Notes under the pieces: generated by a model
Seen by the model: the letters and a program-made list of their open reading frames with translations, nothing else
What the model was told of the DNA's origin: nothing
Databases searched by the model: none
Assembly: GCA_021014325.1 (NCBI GenBank)
Contig: CM037459.1
Span: 12,433,501-12,497,500, forward strand
Length of the DNA: 64,000 bases
Direction: 5' to 3'
Source of the DNA: Plazaster borealis
Taxonomy: Eukaryota > Echinodermata > Asteroidea > Forcipulatida > Labidiasteridae
Shown here: positions 24,296 through 35,661 of the stretch, one piece after another
How the letters are laid out: each line of letters begins with the position of its first letter
Position numbering within the stretch: the first letter of the stretch is position 1
Position numbers and translations under genes: made by a program

Positions 24296-24450
24296 TCGCA
24301 AATAATGTGCGCAGACTTGTGCGATGTCGTGAAATTAATAGCAAATATGTGCGCAGACTTGTGCGATGTCGTGAAATTAATCGCGAATATGTGCACAGAC
24401 TTGTGCGATGTCGTAAAATAAATCGCGAATATGTGCGCAGACGCGTGCGA
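24296..24450. repeat. 42-bp repeats in left arm
   Basis: Three to four copies of AATATGTGCGCAGACTTGTG-type units followed by CGATGTCGTGAAATTAATCG, period 42 bp. The last copy is divergent. Confidence 0.85.
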
Positions 24451-25350
24451 ATATATTTGTGATGTCGTGAATTTTATTGCATACTTTGTCGCATACCTTT
24501 GAATAACAATTCTAAAGACTGGGGATTTTCTTGCGTCCAGTCGAGATATGCAGCAGGCTAGCAGTAGTCATTGTTGTGAGGCAAGCAAGGCGAGGTGGTA
24601 TTCCGAGTTGCGAGACTTAGCTTGGTGCCAAGTTCCTGGGTACACTTGTATAGTAATGCACATTGGCCGAACTACTTTCCTACACTGGCCACGTACTCCC
24701 TAAGTCACTAACAAATTGTCCGCAACTATGACACCACCCCAAAGGTTAGCCCAGGTTGGACTCCTCCGTTGCATACAACGCGCTGGAGTCCAGGGTATAA
24801 AGGTCCCGTACCATTGCGACAAAATTTACACTTATTGAGGAAGCTGAACTTTTACTCACATGTTTCTTGTAGCCGGAACTCCATGGAGGCCTGTTTGAAA
24901 ATTGTTGAATTTTCTCATTTGATGTTATTATTTGTGAAAACAAATTGACATTTACGGCTCCATCACTGCACGTCATAAACCAAGAGCTTGTAAAGGCTAA
25001 CGCGCATGTGCGAGTTTTGTATACATGTACGCATCGGGGTTGCTATGCATTTCGCACATGCGCATATGATTTTACACGGTCGAGCGGTACACATGTACAT
25101 GATGGTTAAAATTACAGTGCAGAACTCCGACATATTTTTGGAATTAATCTCACCCTTATTTGCTACATGTAGTTGTGAACTCATCCAAAGTGTAGTAAAT
25201 GTCACCAAGAATATATGAGCGGAATTCCAGCTTCTCAAATAAGGTAAAAATAGGAAAATATTGTGGTCAAATTTGTGTTCGCATTGTAAAGAAGCTTTAT
25301 GCCCAGGACATCAGTGCAGTGGCATTGACTGATGTCCTACCAGGGCTACC

Positions 25351-25556
25351 CAAAGGTATGTGACGAAGTATGCAATAAAATTCACGACATCGCACATATA
25401 TTTGCACATGTCTGCCATCGCACAAGTCTGCGCACATATTTGCGATTAATTTCACGAAATCGCACAAGTCTGCGCACATATTATTCATGATTAATTTCAC
25501 AACATCACACAAGTCTTCACACATATTTGCGATATGCGATGTCCCTTCAGGGCCAC
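25351..25556. repeat. Right inverted arm (inner part) of the foldback element
   Basis: Reverse complement of the left arm with about 42-bp units (GCACAAGTCTGCGCACATAT). It ends at CCCTTCAGGGCCAC, where the retrotransposon entered. Confidence 0.85.
25552..25556. other. Target-site duplication GCCAC (one side)
   Basis: GCCAC directly abuts the LTR. The matching copy is 30067-30071. Confidence 0.9.
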
Positions 25557-25689
25557 TGTAATATTCGGGAATGATTTAGAGAGATTGACTTTCAAGATGG
25601 CTGCTCACAGTAGCATGTTTACACATGAGGTTTATTGGTGAACACAAGAGGGCGCTATAACAATAACAGTACTGAGGCATAATCCTACA
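25557..25689 (-). repeat. 3' LTR (133 bp)
   Basis: Identical to the 5' LTR. AATAAA lies at 25631-25636 (complement). Confidence 0.95.
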
Positions 25690-25698
25690 TCTCCCCCC
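25690..25698 (-). promoter_or_regulatory. Polypurine tract
   Basis: GGGGGGAGA in element sense directly before the 3' LTR, the usual plus-strand priming site. Confidence 0.85.
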
Positions 25699-26003
25699 AA
25701 GTACAGATTTGTGTAATTTAAATCCCAAACCTGTTCATCAATGTTCAGAGTGTCCATACAGAGATATCTAGAGTCCATGAATTATGTAAACAAATGTAAA
25801 CTTCTCCAACAACTTTAACAATTTTCAAAGCCAAAATGTAACTGTAGAATTTTGAAGCAAACAAGTCAACACTGGAATAAAACTTCAAAAAATCTGCATG
25901 GATTTTATGCAGAGAGAGCAAAATAGTTTCCAACTCTCAATTTTCTAGTCTGCAATATTTTTATGCAGGTAGTTTGTTTTGGGGTTTTTTCCTTTGGTAT
26001 TGT

Positions 26004-26450
26004 TCATAAATCAAGGCGATCAGGCGGCTTCACTAAACGTCCTGATCTGGTTGTTATCACAGTAGGTGATGGAGTGTTCGGTGGTGTGGACAACGACGGA
26101 GATTGTTTTTCTTGAGAAGTGGATGGAGAACACTGCTGTGATGGAGTAGGAAGTACTGTCTGCGAGTGGGTTGGTACATCAGAGGGAGTAGACAGGGGCG
26201 CATCTGGGGCTGGTGTTTGGGGGGTTTGGTCTGGTGTGTTAACGAGAGCTGATCGGTTGCAACGAACTGTGCCATGATCGGTTTCAATGATGTAGGAACG
26301 TGGCTGGGATGCTTTGGCGAGAATGGTCCCATGACGGTTCTGGTCTCGGATCCAAACTGAATCACCAGGGTTTAGCGTTGGTAGAGTCGTAGCACGGTGA
26401 TGAAGATTAAAGTTGTGCTGTTGTTGTGTGCAATATGTTTCTTCCTTCTG
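26004..26450 (-). pseudogene. Integrase C-terminal tail
   Basis: Same frame as the integrase core, just past the TGA at 26451-26453 (probably once CGA). It reads a GDSVWIRDQNRHG segment, a Pro/Ser/Thr-rich linker and a final TRSGRLVKPP motif, ending at TGA 26004-26006. The TRSGR..KPP end is common in this kind of gypsy pol. A 102-aa frame over the same DNA is a shadow. Confidence 0.85.
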
Positions 26451-27140
26451 TCAAATCATTTGGTCCTGTTGAGCTTTAGGATATAGATTTGATGGAAGGA
26501 TAGGCAGGGTTGTCTTTAGTTTCCTGCCCATCAATAGTTCGCTTGGAGACAGGCCATTCTGAAGTGGGGATGAGCGATACATCAGAAGTGCAAGGTAAGG
26601 GTCTGTGTTCTTCTTAAGCAATCCTTTGATTGCGCGAACTGCTCTCTCAACTTCCCCATTTGCCTGCGGGTACCGTGGGGAACTAGTAGTGTGGATGAAT
26701 CCATATGTCTTTGCAAACTGCAGAAACGAGGCTGAGCTGAATTGTGGCCCATTGTCAGACATAATCACATCCGGGATCCCATGTACTGCAAAGATTTCCT
26801 TCAAGGCTTGGATTACGGTCGCTGAGGTTTGGTCCGATGAGAGTGACTTGATTTCTATCCAGCGTGAATAGTAGTCAATGACGATGAGGTAGATTTTCCC
26901 TCGATACTCGAACAAATCCATTCCCAGTCTTTCCCAGGGATGTGACGGGAATGATGCTGCCATGAGAGGTTCACGCTGTTCTGGTCGATGTTTTGCGCAG
27001 GTCACACATTTGGAGATCATGTCTTCAATGCTCTCGGAGAGGCCTGGCCACCAAATAGATGTACGTGCTCGTGCTCGGCATTTAGTGATACCAAGATGGC
27101 CTTGATGGATACGATCGAGCATTTCCAATCTCATGGATCA
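26451..27140 (-). pseudogene. Integrase core
   Basis: From a TGA at 27138-27140 to a TGA at 26451-26453. It carries an HHCC zinc-binding N-terminus (IHQGHLGITKC ... CVTCAKH) and a DDE core with D in LGMDLFEY, D in MSDNGPQF and E in NGEVER, spaced by 35 residues. Catalytic residues are all present. The two flanking stops lie in frame, so this segment alone is not a full protein. Confidence 0.93.
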
Positions 27141-27209
27141 TGGAATAACAATGCGATCATCATACAGAAGGAGATCATCGAGGATAGAGAGAGTACTGGT
27201 GCAGTAGGG

Positions 27210-27791
27210 GTGTGTGTGGCCTGTATACAGGCCAACCACGAATGCAAAATTCCTTTATCTGTGTGCATTCCTCATCTGCTTTCTGGGCTGCAACAATTTC
27301 CAGTAGGCGTTGCGGAGTTGCAGGTACTGAAGACATCACGTGATTTGTGTAATTGTCGATTTCTGAGATCAGAGCTGTATCGGTTTCTTCAGGTGTACCG
27401 ACTGGAGCACGGGAAAGTGCGTCTGCAGTAGTCTGGTGCTTGCTAGAGACATACTGGACAGTTGGACTAAATCTCATCAATCTTAGACGGAACCGAAGAA
27501 TACGTGGGGGCATTTTCGAAAGTTCCTTTGTCTGAAGGAGAGACACAAGTGGTTTGTGGTCGGTCTCAAGCGTGAAGTGAAGACCAAGGACGTAGTCGGA
27601 GAACTTCTCACAACCCCAGGTTGCGGCTAATGCTTCCTTCTCGATGACAGCATATCGCTTCTCTGTGTCTGATAGAGAGCGCGATGCATAGGAGATTGGG
27701 TGACGTTTCCCATCGTCTTCAATCTGAAGAAGAACGGCACAACTCCAAATGAAGAAGCATCCGTAGCTACAAAGGTAGGACGGGTTGGTTC
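27210..27791 (-). pseudogene. RNase H domain, frameshifted
   Basis: Just past the TAA the frame still reads FVATDASSFG, containing a catalytic Asp. A base is missing at about 27735-27742, and the rest continues in another frame through LETDHKPL to HQTTADALSRAP, the typical end of a gypsy RNase H. A second shift near 27205-27215 returns to the original frame. Confidence 0.85.
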
Positions 27792-29816
27792 TTAGTGAGC
27801 CAGGACTGCAGATGAGAGAAGTAGATCTTTCACTCTTTGAAATGAGCTCTGCTGGGCTTTATCCCAATACCAGGTTGTGTCTTTCCTGAGCAACTGGCGT
27901 AATGGCTCGTTTATCTCTGCCAAACCGGGGACAAATTTTCCGAGTTGGTTGACCATTCCCATGAATCTCTGGAGTTCAGTGATGTTGGAAGGTACAGGAA
28001 ATGCTGCTATGGCTGTAGTTTTGCCTTTATCTGCATGTATTCCTGCTGCGTCTATCACGTGACCCAAGAACTTGATGGAGTGTTTGGTAAACTCACATTT
28101 CTCATTGAGGGTGAGACCTGCTTTATGTAGTCCTTGCAAGACTGATCGCACACGTTTGTCATGTTCAAGTTGTGTGGCACCATGTATGAGGATGTCGTCC
28201 ATTTGGCATATTACACCGTCAAGATCAACAAGAATTTGAGACATGGCTCGCTGGAAAATCTCGGGTGCAGAACTGATGCCAAAGGGTAGTCGGTTGAAGC
28301 AGTAACGGCCTGAAGGAGTGATGAATGTAGTCAGGAGTGTGGATTCGGCATCAAGTGGTATTTGCCAAAATCCGCTCTTTGCGTCCAGCTTAGAAAATAT
28401 TGTACTTTTCCCAAGCTTTGCTAGGCTCTCATCAACTGAAGACATCGGATGGATTTCTCGTAAGACGCTCTTGTTGAGATTAGTGAGGTCTACGCATATG
28501 CGATGTGAGCCGTTTGATTTTGGAACGACAACCATACCGGAGCACCATGTTGTCGGTGATGTCACTGGAGAAATAACACCTTGTTGGAGCATGGATTGGA
28601 TCTCCTTTTCCACTTGTGGTAGTAGTGGGTAGGGTACTTTTCTTGGCATGTACAAACATACTGGTTTTGCGTCAGGGCACAATGTTATGTGGTAGGGCGT
28701 CTGAAGTTTTCCCAGGCCAGTGAATAACCCAGGGAATTCTGCCCTAAAGTCAGGAGTTGAAGTTTGCTTGACCTCATTTACTCTCTTGATGAGGCCCAGT
28801 TCGACACATGCTCGTCTACTCAGGAGGGAACATCTCTGGTTTTGGATGACGTAGAGGCGTTCTGTGATTGTCCTCTCGGAGTATTTAAGCTTGGCAGTCA
28901 GCATACCCGTGACAGGTAATGGTGTGCCGCCTGGACCACGAAGTGACTGAGTGGTCTCTTTGAGTTGTACATCGGCAAGCCAGGGTTCAGTGTCGCTAAT
29001 GACAGTGACGGTTGCTCCAGTGTCCAGTTTGAAGCAGGTGCGATGTCCATCAACTGTGATAAAGGCACTCCAATAGTCGCTGTTACTTATGACTTCACCA
29101 AGGAATGGTAAATCATCATCATCTTGAACTTCATGTACCCGTGTGGTGTTGCGTTTGGATGCATTTCCACTGAGGCATACTGATTTAAAATGTCCTGATT
29201 TGGAGCAGTTGTCACATACAGCATCTTTTGCTGGGCAATATCGTCGAGGATGGCTTGTTCTTCCACACCATCTACAATTGCCGGACTTTGAATCCTTTTC
29301 ATGGGTGTGCTGCTTGGGGTGAAGCTGTCCCTTAGGTTTCAGTTTGTCGTATTTGTGGGCGGTAGGTTTGCGTTTAGCAACGTGATCAACGCTAGAAGAA
29401 GTGGCTTTGATGTCACCACGTACTACGTCACGACTATCTTTTCTAGCTTCGGACTGGCGGCAAATCTGGACTGCTTTGGTCAGATTTAGGTCAGCTTTGA
29501 TTTGAAGAGAGTCAGACAGTTTATCATCTAGTACACCCACAACGATTCTATCTCTGATGAGGCTTTCTTTGAGGTCACCATATTGACAGTTGTCAGCCAG
29601 TCTGTACAAATCTTGTATAAATACGTCGATTGATTCGTTTGGCAACTGTTTACGTCGATTAAATCGAGCCCTCTCTACGATAACATTGCGTCTGCCTTCA
29701 TAGTGCTTATCGAGAGCTGCCTTAACTTCATCATATGTGGCCGTTTCCTCTTTAATACTGAGTGCAACGATGATGTCGTCGACACGATGATGTCGCTCGA
29801 ATCTGTTGACCCATTT
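27792..29816 (-). pseudogene. gag-pol: gag (C-terminal) - protease - reverse transcriptase
   Basis: Open from the gag stop to a TAA at 27792-27794. In order: capsid-like region with IDVFIQDLYRLADNC; two CX2CX4HX4C zinc knuckles (CRWCGRTSHPRRYC and CDNCSKSGHFKSVC); an aspartic protease site DTGATV; a reverse transcriptase with FSKLDAKSGFWQI, LPFGISSAPEIFQ and the catalytic QMDDILIHG; then the connection region. Gag and pol are in one frame. The RT active site is intact. The stop falls where RNase H should begin (after SSAVLAH), and a Tyr codon is the likely ancestral state. Confidence 0.92.
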
Positions 29817-29900
29817 TTACCAAAGTTCACTCTGGTGTGGTCCATTCCCACCTTCAAACTTGTCTGGCAAAGGTAAATGGGTGTGTGGGGTGTCTTCCAT
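29817..29900 (-). pseudogene. gag: Start of gag, stopped after 27 codons
   Basis: ATG at 29898-29900, 33 bases after the LTR, opens the same frame as the downstream gag-pol. A TAA at 29817-29819 ends it after a LW pair. A different-frame 76-aa frame over the same bases is a shadow. Confidence 0.8.
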
Positions 29901-29915
29901 GTCAATTGTGGGTCT

Positions 29916-29933
29916 GTAGAACCGCTGCCACCA
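29916..29933 (-). promoter_or_regulatory. Primer-binding site region
   Basis: Immediately after the 5' LTR the element reads TGGTGGCAGCGGTTC. The TGG start is as expected for pairing with a tRNA CCA end. I do not assign the tRNA. Confidence 0.7.
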
Positions 29934-30066
29934 TGTAATATTCGGGAATGATTTAGAGAGATTGACTTTCAAGATGGCTGCTCACAGTAGCATGTTTACA
30001 CATGAGGTTTATTGGTGAACACAAGAGGGCGCTATAACAATAACAGTACTGAGGCATAATCCTACA
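29934..30066 (-). repeat. 5' LTR (133 bp)
   Basis: Begins TGTAGG and ends TTACA on the element strand. It contains a polyadenylation signal AATAAA (complement at 30008-30013). I compared it base by base with the other LTR and found no difference. Confidence 0.95.
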
Positions 30067-30071
30067 GCCAC
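30067..30071. other. Target-site duplication GCCAC (other side)
   Basis: Second copy of the 5-bp duplication, inside the interrupted foldback arm. Confidence 0.9.
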
Positions 30072-30099
30072 CATAAAAGCTAGTTTCTGGAGACTGTTT

Positions 30100-30956
30100 T
30101 CAATTTCACATTAGTTTCCAAAATTAAACTTACAAAACGCTAGATAAGTTAGAAGTTTTGTTTCTGGAAATTTCCATTCACTCATAAAACGTACCCCCTT
30201 TATTTTGGTCAACATACACCACGGTCACACGAGGACCATCTCTTGTACCTTACATTACAATACTGCTGAAGTTAGTGCTGGCTAAAGATCAGAAAATGTT
30301 GAACTATCAATGACCATTTTGAAAGCGACAAATCGGATATAAGTTGACACAAAAATGCCTCAGAACGACAAATATACCCAACAAAAAACGCCTTTAAAAA
30401 AGCCTACTGGCTCCTTCATATGTCTAAGATTCAATATCAGGCATTTAAATGTACTCACGATTTGGTTTTGAGCTGCAAATTTACGATTTTCGGATAAACC
30501 ACCACGACGTCAAACTCTCAGTTGGACCGACATTCATACTGTGTGCACTCGCCGCAGCGCGCGATTGCTGTGCGAATAATACAACGCATATCTGGGGCGC
30601 TAGTACGACCGCAGATGTCAAAATTTCGAGAGAAAAAACCCGAGTATATACAGCGCCCCGGTTATTTACTGGGTCTGTTGATAACTTAACTTACTCCGGA
30701 ACTATCAAACTATTCCTTCAAATGATACAACTAAATGCATGATAATTTATCCATCAATCTAACTGAGATTAATCTTAATTATATGAACATGATAAACAAA
30801 GAATAAGAGTATAGAATAAAGTGATGATTACCTGAAAAGTAACGAAGAGACAACTCAAGATGTCATCGTGTCTTCGTACAGAAAATAATGGCAAAGCCCG
30901 CGAAATATTACAAAGGATAGTAGGCCTACTCATGCTGCGAGGGCGCTGTACCATAA
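30100..30956. other. Spacer without recognised features
   Basis: AT-rich with a GC-richer patch at 30540-30665 (GCCGCAGCGCGCGATTGC; a TATA-like GAGTATATACAG). No coding evidence. Confidence 0.4.
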
Positions 30957-31089
30957 GGCCGTGTCCGAAACGGCGACTTCGGCTAGAGCTACGGCTGTTG
31001 CTAATAGTGTTGCTAAGGACGTCCTATACTTCAACGCATGATGACGCGGAAATCTAGCCGTAGCTATAGCCTCCAATTCGGACACGGCC
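30957..31089. mobile_element. Palindromic MITE, GGCCGTGTCCGAA ends
   Basis: 133 bp. The left end GGCCGTGTCCGAAACGG and right end CCAATTCGGACACGGCC are inverted. Inside, AGCTACGGCT and AGCCGTAGCT also pair, so the whole element can fold. The flanks (TAA / AAA) give no clean target duplication. Confidence 0.75.
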
Positions 31090-31630
31090 AAAGCTACATC
31101 ACAAGTAAACATTGCGTCACTAGTATGCTACGTCATCAAAGTAAGCGCAATGAAATGAATTTCCCTTTTGAGAAACTAGTCATCCTTGATCTAGCAACTT
31201 TTCTGAATTCAGTAATCAATATTAAATAAATAAAAGTAAAATGAATATGCATTTTATCGTAATCTTAAAATTGCATACATTTATATCAACAAAAATGTGA
31301 CCACTTTCGTCATTCAAGAACTAATAATTATATGATAATTTTTATGCAGATGCAAAACATGTTGTCAATAAATCTTAAATTTGTAACATTGACAACCTTT
31401 ACAATAAATAATTACCGTATATACATTGAAAATCTTATACAAATTAAATCGGAAACGTTCAAATTGCTCTTGCAATAATAGTCTCAGAGCGACTTTCTTT
31501 CTCACTTTTGCCATGAGGGGACTTCTGAACTTATACCCCCAAAAAATCCATTTTGTAGTTTTTAGTTGTAGTTTTAACTACTTGGTCGTCCGTTACAATG
31601 TATGTTGCTTCGTTTGGCCACGAGAATCAT
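31090..31630. other. AT-rich spacer
   Basis: No repeat or coding signal recognised. Confidence 0.4.
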
Positions 31631-31945
31631 AAGTGAATCTCTATTAAGGGTGGGTTTGTTAACTCTCGGCGGTCTGCTAGATTGTGGGAACTGAACCAAA
31701 TCTAAGTTTTATATAAAAATAAATGTAAATATTCATAGCAAGGAGAGCTTTTCTAAGCCAGAGATGCTAAAACCAAAAAAGCTTCGGAGGGATTCGCCCC
31801 TCAACTCCCGCAGAGGGCTTCGCCCCTGGACCCCACCAGGGGTTCTTATAAGCGGGCTCCTGGACCCCACGCCGTTAGTGCTGAAGACTCAACGTTTCCC
31901 CCACCCCCACCCCCCCCCACCCCATGCAAGTACCTTGGCGCCGCC
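31631..31945. mobile_element. CAGGGGCG-family element fragment with GGGCTTCGCCCC module
   Basis: Matches 35230-35490: shared ATAGCAAGGAGAGCTTTTCTA, then a GC-rich module with AGGGCTTCGCCCCTGGACCCC, then poly-C, then an end CGCCGCCCCTG (complement CAGGGGCGGCG). Confidence 0.6.
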
Positions 31946-32479
31946 CCTGGTTGTGGTACACCATTTTCATTATTTGAAGTAGACTCATCTGTGGAACTGG
32001 AAGTTGAGGAATCTGCATCTTCATTTGCTTCTTGTGATAGTGGCTGGGCCGGGAACTTCATAATCATTATCATCCTCACAGAAACTATGGTGCTCTATAT
32101 TGATATTTCGTTGTCTGGGAAGCTTGCTCTGGTTCATTGTTCTCTGGTGTTGTTTTCCATCTGTTCTTGCTCCGACGTACGTAAGATCAAGTGCGTTGGG
32201 GATGGTGTCAGTTGTTTCCTTCCATCTCAATTGGAAGAAACATACATGGAGTCTGTATATAACTGTGCTTAATTAACCACTGATTAGTGGACAAAATTAG
32301 CCAGCTCAAAATTGTGGTATGCCAGTGCAACAGTCTTCAATATTCTGGGGTTAATTACTTCCACTTTTATTCGTAATGAAGGGTTCAAATTCTTTGAAAA
32401 GGTATAGTTGACTTAACCGCATATAGGCAATGCGTATAGTGTAGATGGAAATGGCGTCTGTATAGCTGTGGTTAACTTA

Positions 32480-32742
32480 GTTGGTCATCAAAGTTGCAAG
32501 AAAATGATGAAAGAAAAAACACCCTTGTTGTACAAATTAATTTTGTGTGCTTTCAAATAGGAATAAAAGGCTTCTTGCAAGAAGTCTTTTATTATTTTAG
32601 TGAGAAATTACCTCTTTCTCAAAAACTACGTTACTTTAGAGGGAGTCGTTTCTCACAATGTTTTATACTATCATAACAGCTGTCTGTTGATCTTTACCAA
32701 GTCAGTTTTTATGCTAATATATATTTTGAGTAATTCCCAAAC
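32480..32742. mobile_element. MITE copy 1 (TTTGGTAATT family), left-truncated
   Basis: Nearly identical to 37480-37729 over about 250 bp (GGTCATC..AAGTTGCAAGAAA ... GGAGTCGTTTCTCACAATG), ending in CCAAACGTG, the complement of the CACGTTTGG terminus. Confidence 0.75.
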
Positions 32743-32868
32743 GTGCCGTGGTCATGGGCGTCAAACAGGGGGGGGGGGGGAACAGGGGGACATGTCCCCC
32801 CCCCCAAGTTTTCAAGGGTGGGGGACCGTCAAATGTCCCCCCCCCCATGTTTTTCGCCCATGCCGTTA
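32743..32868. mobile_element. G/C-tract element with CATGGGCG ends
   Basis: Starts TCATGGGCGTCAAAC followed by a G run, ends with a C run and TTTTTCGCCCATG. Inverted ends with a long homopolymer just inside each end. It abuts the MITE at 32480-32742. Confidence 0.55.
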
Positions 32869-32869
32869 T

Positions 32870-33870
32870 TACATTAGTGTAAAAACCGGACAAGTGGACT
32901 AAAACGCCTGCTATCTCCTGCTACTTTGAATCTCAGCGTGATTGGAGACGAACATTTTTCAAAGTGCTCAGATCGACCTTAGATTAATTCTGTAATTTGT
33001 ACGCCGACCCTCCCACTCTTTACACGCTGAGCGCTCTAACGTAATTTTGCCATTTCCTGGATGTACTTGAACGATGAATATCAGCACAAAGCAATGGGCG
33101 TTTACACTGCCCTGGACATTGCAAGCAGTCTGCTCCATGATAAATTTTTATATTCAGCCATCTGCTAGGATGATTACACGGCCTACATCTTGTCTCTTAC
33201 AACAAGACCGGATTGATATTTTCAGCAAGACGCTTGTTTGTTTGTTTGTTTGTTTGTTTGTTTGTTTGATTGTTTTTTTATTTATTATTTTTTTGGTGCT
33301 ATGTTTTTGTCTGTTTTGTTGTTGTTTTTGTTCCTTTTATTGCCTTGTGTTGTATTTGGTGTTCTTGTGTTGCTGAGGTCGAATAATTAACAACAATAAT
33401 AGCAATATTATTCCAAACACATGCCAGGATCACAACTCATTAATTTTTTTCTGAGTTTGCTTAACAGTTTGTTTGTAAAAGATTTGTATTTGTTCTGATA
33501 GAGTGTTTTAAAGTAGAAACATCCTGTATAACTTAGATATTCTATAAATCGGCCCATTGTTTTAAGCTTCAGCAGTTGTCCTTAAAATTTGATACATTTT
33601 ATATCTTTGAAATATGGCATAGGCCCTACAAGAAATATTCATCAAATTTTAATCAACATCCTTTCTTTTTCTTTTCATCGCTTAGCCTACTGTATTGTTA
33701 CGCACAAAGGTGGAAATGTATGTTACTGGAAGTGGCCTTAAAAAAGGGATGATAAAACTTTCTATCTGAAAATCAAAAGATGACAAAAGTGAAAGAACCT
33801 ATCATAAACAACCATGGACTTTACAAGTTTCCTGAATCGAAGCAAAATTGTTAATTTTACAATCCATGAG
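32870..33870. other. Spacer with a (TTTG)n microsatellite
   Basis: (TTTG)n at about 33233-33268. The Cys/Leu/Phe-rich open frame across it is a low-complexity artefact. The rest is AT-rich with no recognised features. Confidence 0.55.
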
Positions 33871-33871
33871 A

Positions 33872-34942
33872 GCAGGGGCGGATACGGGGGGCGTGGGCGT
33901 CAGCCCCCCCCCCAAAAAAACCTTTTCTATTTTCTTTTTTAGTACTGCCTGTTTAAAAATTAGCCACAAGTGTGTGTGGTGTAAATTTTCCCCCCAGAGG
34001 CAGGATTGATTTCTTTGTCATACTATACCATTCACATTTTTTCTTTCTGCCAAAATGAATCTTTCATGATATGTCACTTGTAATTGTTTATTAGATTTGC
34101 AACAGTAACGTAACATTCGAAACCTGATGTGCCAATTTGTCCGGGATAATACGACAGTTAGCTTGAATTTGAAAAAAACCGATCTTACCCACTAGTGAAT
34201 ATGTGAATATGCATGAAACCAGATAATGCAGCGACCAGATCCAACCGTGAGATTTGTGGTATTACAATTTTCTTTGAGTAAAATTAGAAGATTGATATGG
34301 ATCAAAAGTGCTTATAAAAAGTGTGTCTATTTCTCTGTTTTAGGCAAACAGAGGCTTGATTTTTCACCCCTCAAAAGGCCAAAAGCTCAGAGCTTCCGCC
34401 AGGGGCTTCGCCCCCTGGACCCCCATCGGGGCTTCACCCCTAGACCCCACTATTAATGTTACAGTAACATTTTCCAGTAAATTTAGAAGAGTGAAATGGA
34501 TCAGAAGTGCTTAAAAAGTGTTTCTATTTCTCTGTTTTTGGTTATTATATTGAAAATTGCACTATCATATCGTTTGTCTCACCATGGAGGAAGGATCCTC
34601 CTCACCCAACACTTTTTTGTCCCTGAATAAATATTAATTGTAGACTGCATTTTTATTTTATAACTCAGGATGGCTGATTCAATGACTCCCAACTCAAAAA
34701 TGATGATTAAATAATGATCTTGCAAAAACAAAATTGGTTAAAGTGGTCAGATCCTGCATGAGATCGCACCACAGAGCATCTAGAATCCTAACTGTTTCGG
34801 AGCATGTAGGCGGGCCCCTGAACCCATGCCGTTAGGGCTTCGAGTTACGCGTTCTCAGGCGCCACAAATTGCATTCACCCTTAATTTTGCTGCTTGGTAC
34901 ATTTTCACGCCCCCCGTTTGGAAAATCCTGGATCCGCCCCTG
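33872..34942. mobile_element. CAGGGGCGGAT element with 5-bp target duplication
   Basis: Left end CAGGGGCGGATACGGGGGG, right end complement CAGGGGCGGATCCAGGATTT. GAGAG flanks both sides (33867-33871 and 34943-34947). Inside are two GC-rich modules (34375-34455 and 34800-34850) with GGGGCTTCGCCCCCTGG. No transposase frame. Confidence 0.6.
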
Positions 34943-35229
34943 GAGAGTTTATTGTTTTTTGTTCTAAATAGGACACCATCACTATGAAAATGAGTAAACA
35001 AATTTGGCATGTTCTCTGTGTGTAGCGCGAGTTACCGATGTTCGCCGCTGTCCCATGCATACAAAAGTAAAACCCCCCAAAATGTCAAAATACTATGAGG
35101 ATCTAGGCTTGAATGTTGGTTGTTTAATACCTGGAGCATATAGTATGTAAAAAGATAACTTGAATTGTAGCACGAGTCACAGTGGAATTGCCCATAAGAA
35201 TAATAGGCCTATGTCATGTATGTTGGTCT

Positions 35230-35490
35230 TTTATTTAAGTGTCGCTTGTTCTATCTCTCTCTGAACCAAGTCCAAGTTTGATATGTAAATAATTATAGCA
35301 AGGAGAGCTTTTCTAGGTCGTTCAAACATGCTAAAGCCCAACAGCTTCAGGGGGCTCCGCCCCCTGAACCCCCGCCAAGGGCTTCGCCCCTGGACCCCCA
35401 CCAGGGGCCCTTGAGCGGGCCCCTGGACCCCACGCCGTAAATGATCCTGATGTCCCCCCCCCCCCACATTTCAAGACGGATTGACGCCCC
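35230..35490. mobile_element. CAGGGGCG-family element fragment
   Basis: Second copy of the 31631-31945 element, ending GACGCCCCTG. The 78-aa frame here is the GC-rich module read out of context. Confidence 0.55.
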
Positions 35491-35661
35491 TGGCCGTGGT
35501 TGTGGCTTCATACAACATGGCAACCACGCAAACGTGCCGTGGTTGTGGCTTCATACATTCTGATGCCCAGAACCACACAAACGTGCCATGGTTGTGGCTT
35601 CATACATTATGAAGCCACAACCACGCAAACGTGCCGTGGTTGTGGTAGCCTTGATCAAGGC
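35489..35661. repeat. Left palindromic array (GTGGTTGTGGCTTCAT)
   Basis: Four copies of GCCGTGGTTGTGGCTTCATA separated by CCACGCAAACG. One pair forms a perfect 15-bp hairpin with a 5-nt loop (35589-35603 / 35609-35623). It ends with the palindrome GCCTTGATCAAGGC (35648-35661). Confidence 0.85.

Larger units (their letters stand above)
25557..30066 (-). mobile_element. Ty3/gypsy LTR retrotransposon (Mag-like), structurally complete, coding-defective
   Basis: 4510 bp on the minus strand, bounded by identical 133-bp LTRs (TGTAGG...TTACA in element sense) and a perfect GCCAC target duplication. Order in element sense: LTR, primer site starting TGG, gag with two CCHC knuckles, protease, reverse transcriptase, RNase H, integrase, polypurine tract, LTR. 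Protease-RT-RNaseH-integrase order is that of Ty3/gypsy. The short LTRs and the RT/integrase style suggest the Mag clade (family knowledge, not tested). The gag-pol frame is broken at several points, so it cannot supply its own proteins. Confidence 0.95.
24246..30092. mobile_element. Foldback/MITE element split by an LTR retrotransposon
   Basis: Left arm 24246-24503 starts CCAGAAAACTAGC and includes GGTGGCCCTGAAGGGACATC. The right arm is its inverted copy: 25351-25556, then, after the retrotransposon, 30067-30092. Both arms contain repeats of a 42-bp unit with TGTGCGCAGACTTGTGCGATG. Removing the insertion and one GCCAC leaves an element of about 1.33 kb. The unique centre (24504-25350) has no transposase, so it is non-autonomous. 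Superfamily not assigned. Confidence 0.75.

Noticed and set aside
26057..26365. 102-codon frame beside the integrase
   Set aside because: Shadow: the true integrase tail is in another frame over the same bases, the same frame as the integrase core.
33074..33376. 100-codon Cys/Leu/Phe-rich frame
   Set aside because: Produced by the (TTTG)n microsatellite and T-rich DNA.
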